Assembly (NCBI RefSeq): GCF_020166515.1
Contig: NZ_JAINZT010000009.1
Coordinates: forward strand, 1 to 64,000
DNA length: 64,000 bases
Direction: 5' to 3'
From: Robertkochia flava
GTDB taxonomy: Bacteria; Bacteroidota; Bacteroidia; Flavobacteriales; Flavobacteriaceae
Numbering within the stretch: position 1 is the first letter of the stretch; every line of letters begins with the position of its first letter. Shown one piece after another: positions 18,709 to 27,725 of the stretch. The notes under the pieces are model-generated. The model was not told where the DNA came from. It searched no databases and saw only the letters and a list, made by a program, of their open reading frames with translations. The translations under genes and the position numbers were made by a program.

Positions 18709-21147
18709 ATGAATCGCCAACTTACTCTGCTCGCCCTGAGCCTTGTTCTTACTTTTTCATGTAAAAAAGAAGAGAATACCCCCAGTGACCTTATCGCCAT
18801 GGTTCCCGAAAAGGCATCTGCAGTGGTGAGGATCAATAACTTTGAAGGCTTCAGAAGTGAACTCAGGAACAACGATTTGCTGAACACCCTCGGGCAGAGC
18901 GCCACCTTTAAAGAGGGAGAAGACCTGGTAAGTTCCCTTCAGTACATACGACCCAAGGGGGAGGCCCTGCTCTATTTCTCAGAAATCGGAAAGGACAATT
19001 TTGAATACACCCTGGTTACCGAAAACCATAACGAACTTTTTTCTATAGATTCCACACTGAGTCGTACCCTTGAGCGTATCTCCTACGACAACCAGACCAT
19101 CAACAAACTGCAGATCGAAAACAAGCACATCTATACGACTACCCTTGGCAAGTTCTTCATCGCCTCCTCCTCCCAGTTGCCTGTGGAAGATCTTATCAGA
19201 AACAGGGATCATATCAAAGGAGTTAAGGAATTGATCACGCTCTACGGGGTCGCTCAACGCCAGGCCTCGGCCACCCTGTTTCTCAACAATAAAAAAAGCA
19301 TGCAACTCCTCTCCAGGGGTATCAATAGTAAAACAGCCGATGTGTTCAGGGCGATGTCTGAATGGAGCTCCCTGGACCTGCAAATAGACAAGGACATTTT
19401 AAAGGGCAACGGGATCGCCATAGCAGACGACAGCCTTCCCAATATTCTTAACCGTTTTAAAAACCGCCCTCCCGGCCGTTCAGGTATCGCGGATCTGGCT
19501 CCGGCCAATGCCAGTTATTTTATTGGGATTCCCAACGCTAAAGGACTCATTAAAGACCCTAAAAACGCTAAAGACAGCTTATTCATCATGGCCACAGAGA
19601 CCGGGTTTATCAAGCTGGGAAAACAGGAGGTATGGACCCTGGAATTTGAGGAAGACTTTCCAGTGGAAGCCCACCTGCTACCCTACACCCAGGCAACGGA
19701 AACATTCAGAGACTTCAGGCTTCTTAGCCTTAACAACAAAAATTTAATCAAAGACCGCTTTGGTTTTCTTAAGGCAGAAACTTCTTCTGAGTATGCCGCG
19801 GTTAAGGCTCCGTATGTGTTTGTATCCAACAATGTGGAAGTGCTTAAGGACCTTATTGCCAACCTGCAGAACAACTCGGTAATAAGTCGCCTGGACGCCT
19901 ACAGCGATCTTCGAAAAGAACTGGCGGACGCTTCCTCCATTGAACTCTATGTGAACCTGGAGGCGATAAATGCCAACGACGACCTGCTCCAATCAGACCT
20001 CATTCAATCGGTGAAACTCCTGGAAAACCACAAAATGCTGGCCGTGCAATACGTTATGGAAGGGGAATTTGCCCATTTAAACCTGCTTACCAAGAAAAAG
20101 GACCATCCCAAAAAGGAAGATCACCTGATCACCCAATTGTTCAACACGACTATCGACGCGCCGGTTCTCGGAAAACCGCAATTCGTGTACAACCACAGGT
20201 CGAAGCAAAAAGAAGTGGTGGTGCAGGATGAAGAAAACGGACTATACCTGATCTCCACCAGCGGGAAGGTACTATGGAAGAAACAGCTCAATGGCCCCAT
20301 CCTCGGAAAGATCTCCCAGATCGATATTTACAGAAACGGCCGGTTCCAGCTCGCCTTTGCCACCCCGGGTAAGGTCTATGTGGTAGACCGAAACGGGAAT
20401 GATGTCGCACCCTTCCCCCTTACTCCAGAAGCGGCGATCACCCAGCCGCTGAGTGTTTTTGATTATGACAATACCAAGAATTACAGGTTTTGTGTTACCA
20501 TGAACAACCAGGTGCAAATGTTCAACAGGGAAGCATCGAGGGTTACCGGATTCAAAATGAAACCAACCGAAAGCCAGATCAGTAATCCGCCCAAGCATAT
20601 ACGCATCGACAAGAAAGATTATATCGCGGTTCAGGAAACCAACGGGAAACTCCACCTGTTATTCAGAACCGGGGAACCCAGGATCAGGATCGACCAAAAC
20701 CTGGGGCTGTCTGATAACGAGGTATATCAGCACAACAATGCATTTATCATGACCTCTGCAGAGGGGGACCTGGTTTCCATAGACACCAAAGGAAAGATCA
20801 CCAGGACGAAAAAGCCCTTTGAGGCCACCCATAAAATTGATGCGACCCTGCATACCATTGCAGCCGTATCCAATAACATTCTTTACATCAAGGATAAAAG
20901 GGTAGAACTGGATTACGGCATCTATACCGAACCCAGGATCTTCTATATTTACGATAAGATCTACATTGCGGTTACCGACAAACAAAGTCACAAGATCTAC
21001 CTCTTTGACAGCGAAGCAAACCTCATGGAGAACTTTCCCGTGTACGGCACTTCGGTTGTAGATATTGACGACATCGATAACGACAGAGCCATTGAAATCG
21101 TTACCAAGGGAGACAAGAACAGTGTTGTAGTGTATAGCCTGAATTAA
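18709..21147 (+). CDS. Large lipoprotein of unknown function, propeller-like C-terminus
   Basis: This 812-residue predicted lipoprotein has lipobox TFSC (Cys18), then KKEENTPSDL. The N-terminal half is unrecognised (MVPEKASAVVRINNFEGF, repeated 'NN..L...' segments) and resembles DUF3352-type periplasmic proteins only in general style. From about residue 480 there are recurring short blade-like units (KEVVVQDEENGLYLISTSG, GKVYVVDRNGNDVAPFPL, HKIYLFDSEANLMENFPV, DIDDIDNDRAIEIVTKG). These look like a beta-propeller of the PQQ/VCBS kind. It has no catalytic motif I can name. It follows rnhB on the same strand and converges on lipB with only 16 bp between stops. It is probably an envelope protein; function not assigned. 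Confidence 0.75.
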   Translation: MNRQLTLLALSLVLTFSCKKEENTPSDLIAMVPEKASAVVRINNFEGFRSELRNNDLLNTLGQSATFKEGEDLVSSLQYIRPKGEALLYFSEIGKDNFEYTLVTENHNELFSIDSTLSRTLERISYDNQTINKLQIENKHIYTTTLGKFFIASSSQLPVEDLIRNRDHIKGVKELITLYGVAQRQASATLFLNNKKSMQLLSRGINSKTADVFRAMSEWSSLDLQIDKDILKGNGIAIADDSLPNILNRFKNRPPGRSGIADLAPANASYFIGIPNAKGLIKDPKNAKDSLFIMATETGFIKLGKQEVWTLEFEEDFPVEAHLLPYTQATETFRDFRLLSLNNKNLIKDRFGFLKAETSSEYAAVKAPYVFVSNNVEVLKDLIANLQNNSVISRLDAYSDLRKELADASSIELYVNLEAINANDDLLQSDLIQSVKLLENHKMLAVQYVMEGEFAHLNLLTKKKDHPKKEDHLITQLFNTTIDAPVLGKPQFVYNHRSKQKEVVVQDEENGLYLISTSGKVLWKKQLNGPILGKISQIDIYRNGRFQLAFATPGKVYVVDRNGNDVAPFPLTPEAAITQPLSVFDYDNTKNYRFCVTMNNQVQMFNREASRVTGFKMKPTESQISNPPKHIRIDKKDYIAVQETNGKLHLLFRTGEPRIRIDQNLGLSDNEVYQHNNAFIMTSAEGDLVSIDTKGKITRTKKPFEATHKIDATLHTIAAVSNNILYIKDKRVELDYGIYTEPRIFYIYDKIYIAVTDKQSHKIYLFDSEANLMENFPVYGTSVVDIDDIDNDRAIEIVTKGDKNSVVVYSLN

Positions 21148-21163
21148 AGGCCAAGGATCAGGT

Positions 21164-21880
21164 TCAGGTGAGCTGTTGCTCCTTTACCATCTCCGCTTCG
21201 AAGTGTCGGGCAAAATGATGGATAATACGGGCTTTAACTTCTTCCATATCGATCTTATCCTTCCCTAATTCGACATTCAGCGAGGTTACGGACTTATCCC
21301 GAATACCACATGGAATAATATTATCAAAATACCCCAGGTCTGCATTGACGTTAAAAGCAAACCCATGCATGGTGATCCACCTGGAAGCACGTACCCCCAT
21401 GGCACAGATCTTCCGGGCAAAAGGTGTTCCCACATCCAGCCAGACGCCGGTCTCGCCTTCAGATCGCTCTCCCTTCAATCCGTACTCGGCCATGGTACTG
21501 ATAATGGTCTCTTCCAGTAAGCGCAGGTATTTGTGGATATCGGTGAAAAAATTTTCCAGGTCAAGGATGGGGTACCCCACTACCTGTCCCGGCCCGTGGT
21601 AGGTAATATCCCCTCCCCGGTTTATCTTGTAAAAAGTAGCCCCACGGGCTTCGAGTTGCTCCTCATTAAGCAGCAGATTAGAAAGATCCCCACTCTTTCC
21701 CAATGTATACACATGCGGATGTTCCACGAACAAAAAATGATTCGGAGTGGGTTCCTCCAGCCCTTCTCTTCGGTTCCTAACTTTCATATCGAAAGTCTGC
21801 TGAAACAAATCTTCCTGATAATCCCAGGTCTCCTTATAATCCTTAAACCCTAGATCCTTTACAACTACCTTTTTATTCAT
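21164..21880 (-). CDS. lipB: Octanoyl-[acyl-carrier-protein]:protein N-octanoyltransferase
   Basis: LipB moves octanoyl from acyl carrier protein to lipoyl domains, the first step of endogenous lipoate synthesis. The 238-residue protein has the family motifs in order: FVEHPHVYTLGKSG, INRGGDITYHGPGQVVGYPI, ARKICAMGVRASRWITMHGFAFNV (catalytic Lys), and IIPCGIRDKSVTSL (catalytic Cys). Length is normal for Bacteroidota. A TATCTTTG element at 21885-21892 on the minus strand stops 5 bp before the start codon. The message is therefore probably leaderless or nearly so. It converges with the lipoprotein gene and has its own transcription unit. Confidence 0.96.
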   Translation of the reverse strand: MNKKVVVKDLGFKDYKETWDYQEDLFQQTFDMKVRNRREGLEEPTPNHFLFVEHPHVYTLGKSGDLSNLLLNEEQLEARGATFYKINRGGDITYHGPGQVVGYPILDLENFFTDIHKYLRLLEETIISTMAEYGLKGERSEGETGVWLDVGTPFARKICAMGVRASRWITMHGFAFNVNADLGYFDNIIPCGIRDKSVTSLNVELGKDKIDMEEVKARIIHHFARHFEAEMVKEQQLT

Positions 21881-21884
21881 GGAG

Positions 21885-21892
21885 CAAAGATA
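21885..21892 (-). promoter_or_regulatory. -7 element of lipB, implying a leaderless mRNA
   Basis: TATCTTTG on the minus strand lies only 5 bp from the lipB ATG (21880). Transcription would therefore begin at or next to the start codon if this element is used. Confidence 0.5.
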
Positions 21893-21911
21893 GGGAATTA
21901 GTTAGTAGTTA

Positions 21912-22070
21912 GTCGGGAGTCGGGAGTCGGGAGTCGGGAGCTTGCCTGCCTGTGCGAAGCACGGTAGGTCGGGAGCTTGCCATCCCTCACGGGAGGAAAT
22001 CCTGCCTGCGCGAAGCACGGTAGGTCGGGAGCTTGCCATCCCTCACGGGAGGTCGGGAGAAGGGAGTATA
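21912..22070 (+). repeat. Modular repeat cluster: GTCGGGA microsatellite with embedded cores
   Basis: Four GTCGGGA units (21912-21940) lead into a short core (21941-21968, lacking the middle module), GTCGGGAG, a full core (21976-22024), GTCGGGAG again, a half core (22032-22052) and finally GTCGGGAGAAGGGAG. The full core begins CTTGCCATCCCTCACGGG, includes GGAAATCCTGCC and ends GCGAAGCACGGTAGG. The same core recurs at 55163-55211 and 58395-58443. The tail GTCGGGAGAAGGGAGT matches 1071-1092 of the left-hand array. Confidence 0.85.
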
Positions 22071-22099
22071 CTAAATTTCCTGCCTGCCGCTCTTCCAGG

Positions 22100-22258
22100 T
22101 TACCTGTTTGGGTTATTGAGGATAACCAACGCTGCGATCACCCCGGGCACCCACCCACAGAGCCATAGCAAAAACACGATGAATACAGATCCACACCCCT
22201 TATCAAGGACGGCAAAGGGCGGACAAATAATTGAAAGTAAGACTCTCCAGATACTCAT
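22100..22258 (-). CDS. Pmp3/YqaE-family small membrane protein
   Basis: A 52-residue hydrophobic protein with the whole Pmp3/YqaE (PF01679) signature: a first membrane helix LLSIICPPFAVL, then DKGCGS, then a second helix with LLWLCGWVPGVIAALVIL. These small membrane proteins (YqaE, stress-induced in bacteria; Pmp3 in yeast) affect membrane potential and cation leakage; the bacterial role is poorly defined. The start is the only ATG giving full length. It lies between the repeat cluster and lysS and is divergent from lysS. It ends 48 bp from the last GTCGGGA unit. Confidence 0.9.
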   Translation of the reverse strand: MSIWRVLLSIICPPFAVLDKGCGSVFIVFLLWLCGWVPGVIAALVILNNPNR

Positions 22259-22395
22259 AGTTTAAAAATGGATTCAAGACCCCTGAAAATCCGGGGCATT
22301 CATATCATTATTCCCCTTATTGGTCTGCAAAACCTTCCCGATGTTACACCTGTAACAAAAGGAATTCCGGGCGCCTTTGTAAAAAGACAACCTCC

Positions 22396-22427
22396 TTTGA
22401 CTGATTATCAAATACTCACTATCTTTG
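22396..22427 (+). promoter_or_regulatory. lysS promoter
   Basis: TTTG at 22396-22399, 20 bp, then TATCTTTG at 22420-22427. This is an excellent match to the Bacteroidota consensus, 24 bp upstream of the lysS start. Confidence 0.75.
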
Positions 22428-22451
22428 CAGGCTTAAATGTAAAAAGAAACT

Positions 22452-24143
22452 ATGCAACTTTCTGAACAGGAACTGATCCGTAGAGAAAAACTTTCCAAGT
22501 TAAGAGCCCTGGGTATTAATCCGTACCCGGCCGATTTATTTCCGGTAGACCATACTTCCAGGCAAGCCAAGGAACACTATGAAGAGGGAAAAAAGGTGAC
22601 CCTGGCAGGACGACTGATGTCAAGGAGGATCCAGGGAAAGGCTTCTTTTGCCGAACTACAGGACAGTGAAGGTCGCATACAGATCTATTTTAACCGGGAC
22701 GAGGTTTGCCCCGGAGATGATAAAACCCTTTATAACGAAGTCTATAAGAAACTGTTGGATATCGGGGACATCATCGGTATCGAGGGAGAACTATTCACGA
22801 CCAACGTGGGGGAAAAGACCGTAATGGTGAAGGATTTTAAGATCCTCAACAAATCCCTGCGCCCCCTCCCCCTGCCAAAATCAGACAGTGAAGGAAAAGT
22901 ATACGACGAGTTCAACGACCCTGAACTTCGCTACCGTATGCGCTACGTGGACCTTATTGTGAATCCACATGTTAAAGACACTTTCATCAAGCGTACAAAG
23001 ATCACCAACAGTATGCGTGAATTCTTTAACGAAAGAGGATACCTGGAAGTAGAGACCCCTATTTTACAGGCCATACCGGGAGGTGCTGCAGCCAGGCCTT
23101 TTGTTACCCACCACAACGCATTAAACATCCCGCTTTATCTCCGCATCGCCAATGAGCTCTACCTGAAAAGACTCATCGTGGGAGGTTTTGACGGGGTATA
23201 CGAGTTCGCAAAAGACTTCCGTAATGAAGGAATGGACCGCACCCATAACCCGGAGTTCACTGTAATGGAGCTCTATGTTGCTTATAAGGACTACAACTGG
23301 ATGATGGATATGACCGAACAGCTCCTCGAGAAGGTGGCCGGGGATGCCACAGGATCTACCGAAGTTCAGGTGGGAGACAATACCATCAGCTTTAAGGCGC
23401 CATACCCGAGGGTACCCATACTCCAGGCCATAAAGGATCATACTGGTTTTGATGTTGCCGGGATGAACGAACAGGAACTGCGCGAGGTATGCCAGAAACT
23501 GAATATCCCCGCGGATGAGACCATGGGGATCGGGAAACTGATCGATGAGATCTTCGGGGAGAAATGTGAACACCATTACATTCAACCTACCTTTATCACC
23601 GACTACCCTAAAGAAATGAGTCCGCTCACCAAGGAACACCGCGAGAATAAAGACCTCACCGAACGCTTCGAACTCATGGTGAACGGGAAGGAATTGGCAA
23701 ATGCCTATTCCGAGCTCAACGACCCTATCGACCAGAGAGAACGCTTTGAAGAACAGCTTAAGCTATCTGAAAAGGGAGATGATGAAGCCATGTTTATCGA
23801 CCAGGACTTCTTGCGGGCATTGGAATACGGAATGCCACCAACCTCCGGAATTGGGATCGGTATTGACCGCCTTGTCATGCTTTTAACCAATAATTCTTCC
23901 ATACAGGAGGTACTGTTCTTCCCACAGATGAGACCGGAGAAAAAAGCAGTAGACCTAAAAGAACATGAAAAAGCTATTTTCGACATCCTGAAAGCACGTA
24001 AGTCCATGGAACTTGCAGAACTTAAAACGATGGCCAACCTCAGTAACAAAGCCTGGGATAAAGGGATGAAAGGCTTAACCAAACACGGCCTGGTTAAGGT
24101 CACAAAGACAGACGACAGCCTGCTTTGCGAGGTACAGGAATAA
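22452..24143 (+). CDS. lysS: Lysine--tRNA ligase (class II)
   Basis: This enzyme charges tRNA-Lys. The 563-residue class II enzyme has an N-terminal OB-fold anticodon-binding domain ([23 protein letters not shown], about residues 50-180). The catalytic domain follows, with motif 2 ([18 protein letters not shown]) and motif 3 ([13 protein letters not shown]). About 65 extra C-terminal residues ([20 protein letters not shown] onward) form a small helical, winged-helix-like appendage, as seen in other Bacteroidota LysRS. It is monocistronic, with a consensus promoter upstream and a strong terminator downstream. Confidence 0.97.
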   Translation: MQLSEQELIRREKLSKLRALGINPYPADLFPVDHTSRQAKEHYEEGKKVTLAGRLMSRRIQGKASFAELQDSEGRIQIYFNRDEVCPGDDKTLYNEVYKKLLDIGDIIGIEGELFTTNVGEKTVMVKDFKILNKSLRPLPLPKSDSEGKVYDEFNDPELRYRMRYVDLIVNPHVKDTFIKRTKITNSMREFFNERGYLEVETPILQAIPGGAAARPFVTHHNALNIPLYLRIANELYLKRLIVGGFDGVYEFAKDFRNEGMDRTHNPEFTVMELYVAYKDYNWMMDMTEQLLEKVAGDATGSTEVQVGDNTISFKAPYPRVPILQAIKDHTGFDVAGMNEQELREVCQKLNIPADETMGIGKLIDEIFGEKCEHHYIQPTFITDYPKEMSPLTKEHRENKDLTERFELMVNGKELANAYSELNDPIDQRERFEEQLKLSEKGDDEAMFIDQDFLRALEYGMPPTSGIGIGIDRLVMLLTNNSSIQEVLFFPQMRPEKKAVDLKEHEKAIFDILKARKSMELAELKTMANLSNKAWDKGMKGLTKHGLVKVTKTDDSLLCEVQE

Positions 24144-24165
24144 GGAACCTCGTTTCCAGTAAAGA

Positions 24166-24206
24166 TAAAAAGGGAGCCTCTTCAACGAAGAGCTCCCTTT
24201 TTCTTT
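24166..24206 (+). terminator. lysS intrinsic terminator
   Basis: AAAGGGAGC / GCTCCCTTT stem, with an inner CTCTTC..GAAGA extension, followed by TTTTTCTTTT; 23 bp after the lysS stop. Confidence 0.9.
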
Positions 24207-24227
24207 TATGATCAACAATTATTTTAC

Positions 24228-24338
24228 TTACAAGATCTTAACAAGTAGAGAAATTGTCAATGCCAGACTAGCCAGCGTAAAAGCCATTCCGAGTACGATT
24301 ATCGGTACAGGATTGAAATACTGCTCTTTAGACTTCAT
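24228..24338 (-). CDS. 36-residue single-pass membrane peptide
   Basis: A minus-strand frame encodes MKSKEQYFNPVP, then a hydrophobic stretch (IIVLGMAFTLASLALTISLLV), then KIL. This is a clean N-in small membrane peptide with one helix and basic ends. It fills the gap between lysS and the repeat-protein gene. I do not recognise a family. Its well-formed topology and own start codon favour a real gene, but there is no homology argument. Downstream on the same strand lies only the lysS terminator, which is symmetrical enough to end this transcript too. Confidence 0.5.
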   Translation of the reverse strand: MKSKEQYFNPVPIIVLGMAFTLASLALTISLLVKIL

Positions 24339-24500
24339 GATTCTTGGGGTTTAATTACCGAAAACTACATTTTTTTGATCTTCCTGCAAACTTCAAAAAG
24401 CCGATTGTTGTGAAGCACTAAAAAAAAGTTGTGAAAAATCCATTTTCTTTGGTGAAAGGAATCATAGAGAATCGTCTCATAACAGCCCCAGGTATAAAAA

Positions 24501-24532
24501 CAGAAAGCCAGGCTGATTAGACCTGGCTTTCT
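24501..24532 (-). terminator. Terminator of the LGFDT-repeat gene
   Basis: CAGAAAGCCAGG / CCTGGCTTTCTG stem of 12 bp with a 9-base loop, then TTTTTAT on the minus strand, 37 bp past the stop of the repeat-protein gene. Confidence 0.88.
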
Positions 24533-24569
24533 GCGCTTTAACTACTAACAAACTTTACACTTTAACTAA

Positions 24570-25310
24570 CTACTTAATCAATTCTTTATTCACCCGAGTA
24601 TCGGCCATGGCCTCCTTGGCGTGAAACCTTTCGAGAATATGATAATCCATTTCCTTATAGATGATCTTATCCAGGTCGCCTACATGAGGATCAAAATGCT
24701 CGGGAAGATAAGCTGTGGTATCATACCCCAACACTACCTCTTCCAGCTCCTCGGCATAGGCCAGGTCATTAAGATTTCCAAGGTGAGGATCAAACCCCTC
24801 AGGCAGCCAGGCGGCGGTATCAAAACCAAGGTCTACCTCCACCTCTTCTTCAGCGTAAGCAATGGCATTAAGGTTACCCGCATGGGCATCGAACCCTTCA
24901 GGCAGAAATGCTGCGGTATCGAAACCGAGATCTACTTCGACCTCTTCTTCAGCGTAAGCAATGGCGTCCAGGTTACCCGCATGGGCATCGAACCCTTCAG
25001 GCAGATATGCTGCGGTATCGAACCCGAGTACTACCTGCACTTCCTCTTCCATATAAACGATGGCATCAAGATTTTCTACATAAGGATCAAAACCTTCAGG
25101 AAGGTACTCGGCAGTATCAAATCCTAATTCCACCGTTTCTTCTCCGTAAATATTCTCTACAAATCCCAGATGATCGAGATCTGGTGCAACATGTACTACT
25201 TCATAATTGGTCTTATCGCATACAGCCTGTTGCTCTGTTGTATCGGTTACCGTATGGGTAGTTCCGTTCCATCCCAGAATTAAACTACCTACTAAAATTA
25301 AACTGTTCAT
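24570..25310 (-). CDS. Exported protein of five 33-residue LGFDT..LPEGFD repeats
   Basis: I start this at 25310 (MNSLILVGSLILGW), giving 246 residues with a signal-peptide-like N-terminus; the frame is open 14 codons further. From residue 62 the unit LGFDTAAxLPEGFDxHxGNL, followed by xxIAYAEEEVEV, occurs five times at exactly 33-residue spacing (LGFDT or LGYDT at 62, 95, 128, 161, 194). A degenerate half-unit (HLGFVENIYGEE) comes before. The middle repeats are nearly identical in DNA, indicating recent unit duplication. The repeats are very acidic; the C-terminus turns basic (HAKEAMADTRVNKELIK). No catalytic motif is present. I recognise no named family; a cell-surface or periplasmic repeat scaffold, possibly cation-binding, is only a guess. 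It is monocistronic. Confidence 0.8.
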   Translation of the reverse strand: MNSLILVGSLILGWNGTTHTVTDTTEQQAVCDKTNYEVVHVAPDLDHLGFVENIYGEETVELGFDTAEYLPEGFDPYVENLDAIVYMEEEVQVVLGFDTAAYLPEGFDAHAGNLDAIAYAEEEVEVDLGFDTAAFLPEGFDAHAGNLNAIAYAEEEVEVDLGFDTAAWLPEGFDPHLGNLNDLAYAEELEEVVLGYDTTAYLPEHFDPHVGDLDKIIYKEMDYHILERFHAKEAMADTRVNKELIK

Positions 25311-25439
25311 TTTTTGATTATTTAAATGGTTCGTTGTGATGATTGACTTCACTATTAAGACTACCTATAAATCAATTTGTTACGGTTATTTTGAAGATTT
25401 TAACAATAGGAGCATTCTTTTACGTGATTTTTAACATTA

Positions 25440-25518
25440 GGGGGTGTAAGGTGGGAGATGGGGATGTGGGGAGGTGGGGAGGGAGGCAGGGAGGTAGGGA
25501 GGCAGGGAGGTGGGGAAT
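25440..25518 (+). repeat. G-rich simple repeat (GGGAGGCAGGGAGGTA type)
   Basis: A purine-only stretch of GGGG and GGGA tracts shares GGGAGGCAGGGAGG with the left-hand array at 780-860. It can form a G-quadruplex on the plus strand. The flanking 25311-25588 contains nothing else recognisable. Confidence 0.75.
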
Positions 25519-25588
25519 TCCATTGGGTGATCTATTGGCTTTTTGAGTACATCCCACCAAAGACAAACAGGGTTATGAGCGGTAACAA

Positions 25589-25617
25589 AAAAAGGCGGGT
25601 TTGACCCGCCTTTTTGT
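25589..25617 (-). terminator. Terminator of the hemL operon
   Basis: AAAGGCGGGT / ACCCGCCTTT hairpin with a TTG centre and a T run on the minus strand, adjoining the hemL stop. Confidence 0.9.
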
Positions 25618-26898
25618 TTATGAATTCACGAAGCTCCGAGTGGCTTCAATGGTCTTATCCAGATCCTCATAACTTAAGGCATCGTTTAGGAACCAGCTCT
25701 CAAACGCACTGGGCGGAAGGTAGATGCCATTATCCAGCATATGGTGATAATACTTTTTAAACGTATCGTTATTTCCTTTGGCAGCCGTGTCAAAATCAAC
25801 CACCTTATCGGTAAAATGCAGACTGATCATGGAGCCCAGCCTGTTAATACACCAGGGCATCTCTGAGGATTTCATCACTTCGTCCAATCCCTTGTGCAGG
25901 TATTCTGTTTTCTTATCCAGGCTTTCGAACACCTCTCTGTGGTCGTTAAGGTATTTCAGCATGGTATACCCGGCTGCCATAGCCAGCGGATTCCCGCTCA
26001 GGGTACCGGCCTGGTATACAGGCCCCTCCGGCGCAAGCTTACTCATTATCTCATTACTTCCTGCAAAGGCCCCTACGGGCAATCCTCCCCCGATCACCTT
26101 TCCAAAGGTTACCAGGTCAGCCTTAACACCCATCAGCTCCTGAACACCTCCCGGAGCGAGTCTGAAACCGGTCATTACCTCATCAAAGATCAACAGGGCC
26201 CCGTGTGCATCACAAAGGGTTCTGAGTCTATGTAGAAAGTCTTCCTGCGGCAGCACACACCCCATATTACCGGCAACGGGCTCCAGGATGATGGCGGCCA
26301 CTTCTCCCTTGTTCGCCTCAAACAAGGCTTTAACCTGCTCCAGGTTATTGTAAGGGGCCAGCAAAGTATCTTTTGCAGTACCCTGGGTTACCCCCGGACT
26401 ATTCGGACTTCCAAAGGTAACAGCCCCACTTCCGGCCTGTATCAGGAAAGAATCGGAATGCCCGTGATAACACCCAGAAAATTTTATGATCTTATCCCTG
26501 CCTGTATACCCCCTTGCCAGGCGCACGGCACTCATACAGGCTTCGGTACCACTGTTCACAAAACGGATCTTCTCGATATTGGGCACCATGGAAATGGCCA
26601 GTTCGGCGATCCTGGTTTCCAATTCGGTAGGCATCCCGTAGGAGGTTCCCAGCTCTGCCCTTTCCTTAACTGCCTTTACTACAGGGTCAAAAGCATGCCC
26701 CAGGATCAGCGGACCCCAGGAAGCGATATAATCTATCAGTTTATTTCCATCTTCATCATAGAGGTAGGCACCTTTTGCTTTCTTTACAAAAATCGGGTCT
26801 CCTCCAACAGCCTTGAATGCCCGTACTGGAGAGTTCACCCCTCCGGGAATCACTTTCTGTGCTTCTGCAAATAAGGCGCTGCTTCTTTTGTAGATCAT
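25618..26898 (-). CDS. hemL: Glutamate-1-semialdehyde 2,1-aminomutase
   Basis: This PLP enzyme converts glutamate-1-semialdehyde to 5-aminolevulinate in the C5 route to haem. It has 426 residues, the usual length. Motifs: [11 protein letters not shown] near the N-terminus, [43 protein letters not shown], and the PLP lysine in [17 protein letters not shown]. It is the last gene of a minus-strand run (membrane HExxH protein, PLP deaminase, glucosaminidase, hemL), 20 bp after the glucosaminidase gene, and the terminator follows directly. Other hem genes are not in the window. Confidence 0.97.
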   Translation of the reverse strand: MIYKRSSALFAEAQKVIPGGVNSPVRAFKAVGGDPIFVKKAKGAYLYDEDGNKLIDYIASWGPLILGHAFDPVVKAVKERAELGTSYGMPTELETRIAELAISMVPNIEKIRFVNSGTEACMSAVRLARGYTGRDKIIKFSGCYHGHSDSFLIQAGSGAVTFGSPNSPGVTQGTAKDTLLAPYNNLEQVKALFEANKGEVAAIILEPVAGNMGCVLPQEDFLHRLRTLCDAHGALLIFDEVMTGFRLAPGGVQELMGVKADLVTFGKVIGGGLPVGAFAGSNEIMSKLAPEGPVYQAGTLSGNPLAMAAGYTMLKYLNDHREVFESLDKKTEYLHKGLDEVMKSSEMPWCINRLGSMISLHFTDKVVDFDTAAKGNNDTFKKYYHHMLDNGIYLPPSAFESWFLNDALSYEDLDKTIEATRSFVNS

Positions 26899-26918
26899 AT
26901 AAATGGTTTTCTGTGTTA

Positions 26919-27725
26919 TTATTTGATGTAGAGCTCCTGCCCTACCTGAATATTATTGTCGGAAAGTCCGTTAAGCGATCTGATGACCTCAACGGTTACC
27001 CCGTACTTTTTTGAAAGGGAATAGAGGGTATCTCCTTTTTGAACCCGATGTACTTCCTGGCGTTCACTTTCCGGGAAATCCCTGCGTTCCACCACCCTTT
27101 TTCCCAACACCAGGGCATCGTATTTATAAAGGCCGTATTTTTCAATAATACTGATCAATTTATCCGGGTAACGAGGATCTGTGGCGTATCCCGCTTTCTT
27201 TAATCCCCTGGCCCACGACCTGTAATCGTCCTTATCCAGGTCAAAAAGGAAGGCATACCGCTGTCTGCCGGTCAGGAACCGCGAATGGTCTGCATAGGAA
27301 CCCTCCGGGTGATCATATTTCCGGAAGCACTCCCCCTTCTCATCGTCATCATGACTCACCGAAGGTCCTGTCCACCCTTTATGACATTTGATCCCGAAAT
27401 GGTTATTAGCCCGTTGAACAAGGTCGCCCCTTCCGGCTCCGCTTTCCAGTATTCCCTGTGCCAGGGTGATACTCGCCGGCACTCCAAAATCCTGCATCTG
27501 CCTCATGGCGATCTCATCAAACTGATCAATATACCCCCTTACAACATCCGTGTACACCGTTGTCTTCGAAGTAGACTCAAAGGTATCCTGATCCCGGGGC
27601 GGGGTCTCCTTTACAGTAGTTTTTCTGTCAGGGTAGCTGCGCTTTTTAGTGTAGGTCCTTTTATGCGTTCCACAACCCACAACAAGGGTTGCACATAAGG
27701 TTAAGATCAGGTGTTTGTATTTCAT
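26919..27725 (-). CDS. Glucosaminidase-domain lipoprotein with C-terminal LysM
   Basis: This is a 268-residue peptidoglycan hydrolase. The N-terminus is a lipoprotein signal with lipobox VVGC (Cys18). A glucosaminidase domain (PF01832 type) spans about residues 65-205: [25 protein letters not shown] contains the catalytic Glu, followed by [31 protein letters not shown] and [13 protein letters not shown] LysM domain for glycan binding closes the protein ([18 protein letters not shown]). It should cleave the N-acetylglucosaminyl bond of peptidoglycan from the outer membrane or periplasm. It overlaps the upstream deaminase gene by 4 bp (ATGA), showing translational coupling. Confidence 0.93.
   Translation of the reverse strand: MKYKHLILTLCATLVVGCGTHKRTYTKKRSYPDRKTTVKETPPRDQDTFESTSKTTVYTDVVRGYIDQFDEIAMRQMQDFGVPASITLAQGILESGAGRGDLVQRANNHFGIKCHKGWTGPSVSHDDDEKGECFRKYDHPEGSYADHSRFLTGRQRYAFLFDLDKDDYRSWARGLKKAGYATDPRYPDKLISIIEKYGLYKYDALVLGKRVVERRDFPESERQEVHRVQKGDTLYSLSKKYGVTVEVIRSLNGLSDNNIQVGQELYIK

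Noticed and set aside
22268-22465. 65-residue plus-strand open frame before lysS
   Set aside because: It contains the lysS promoter and overlaps the lysS start; there is no family resemblance.
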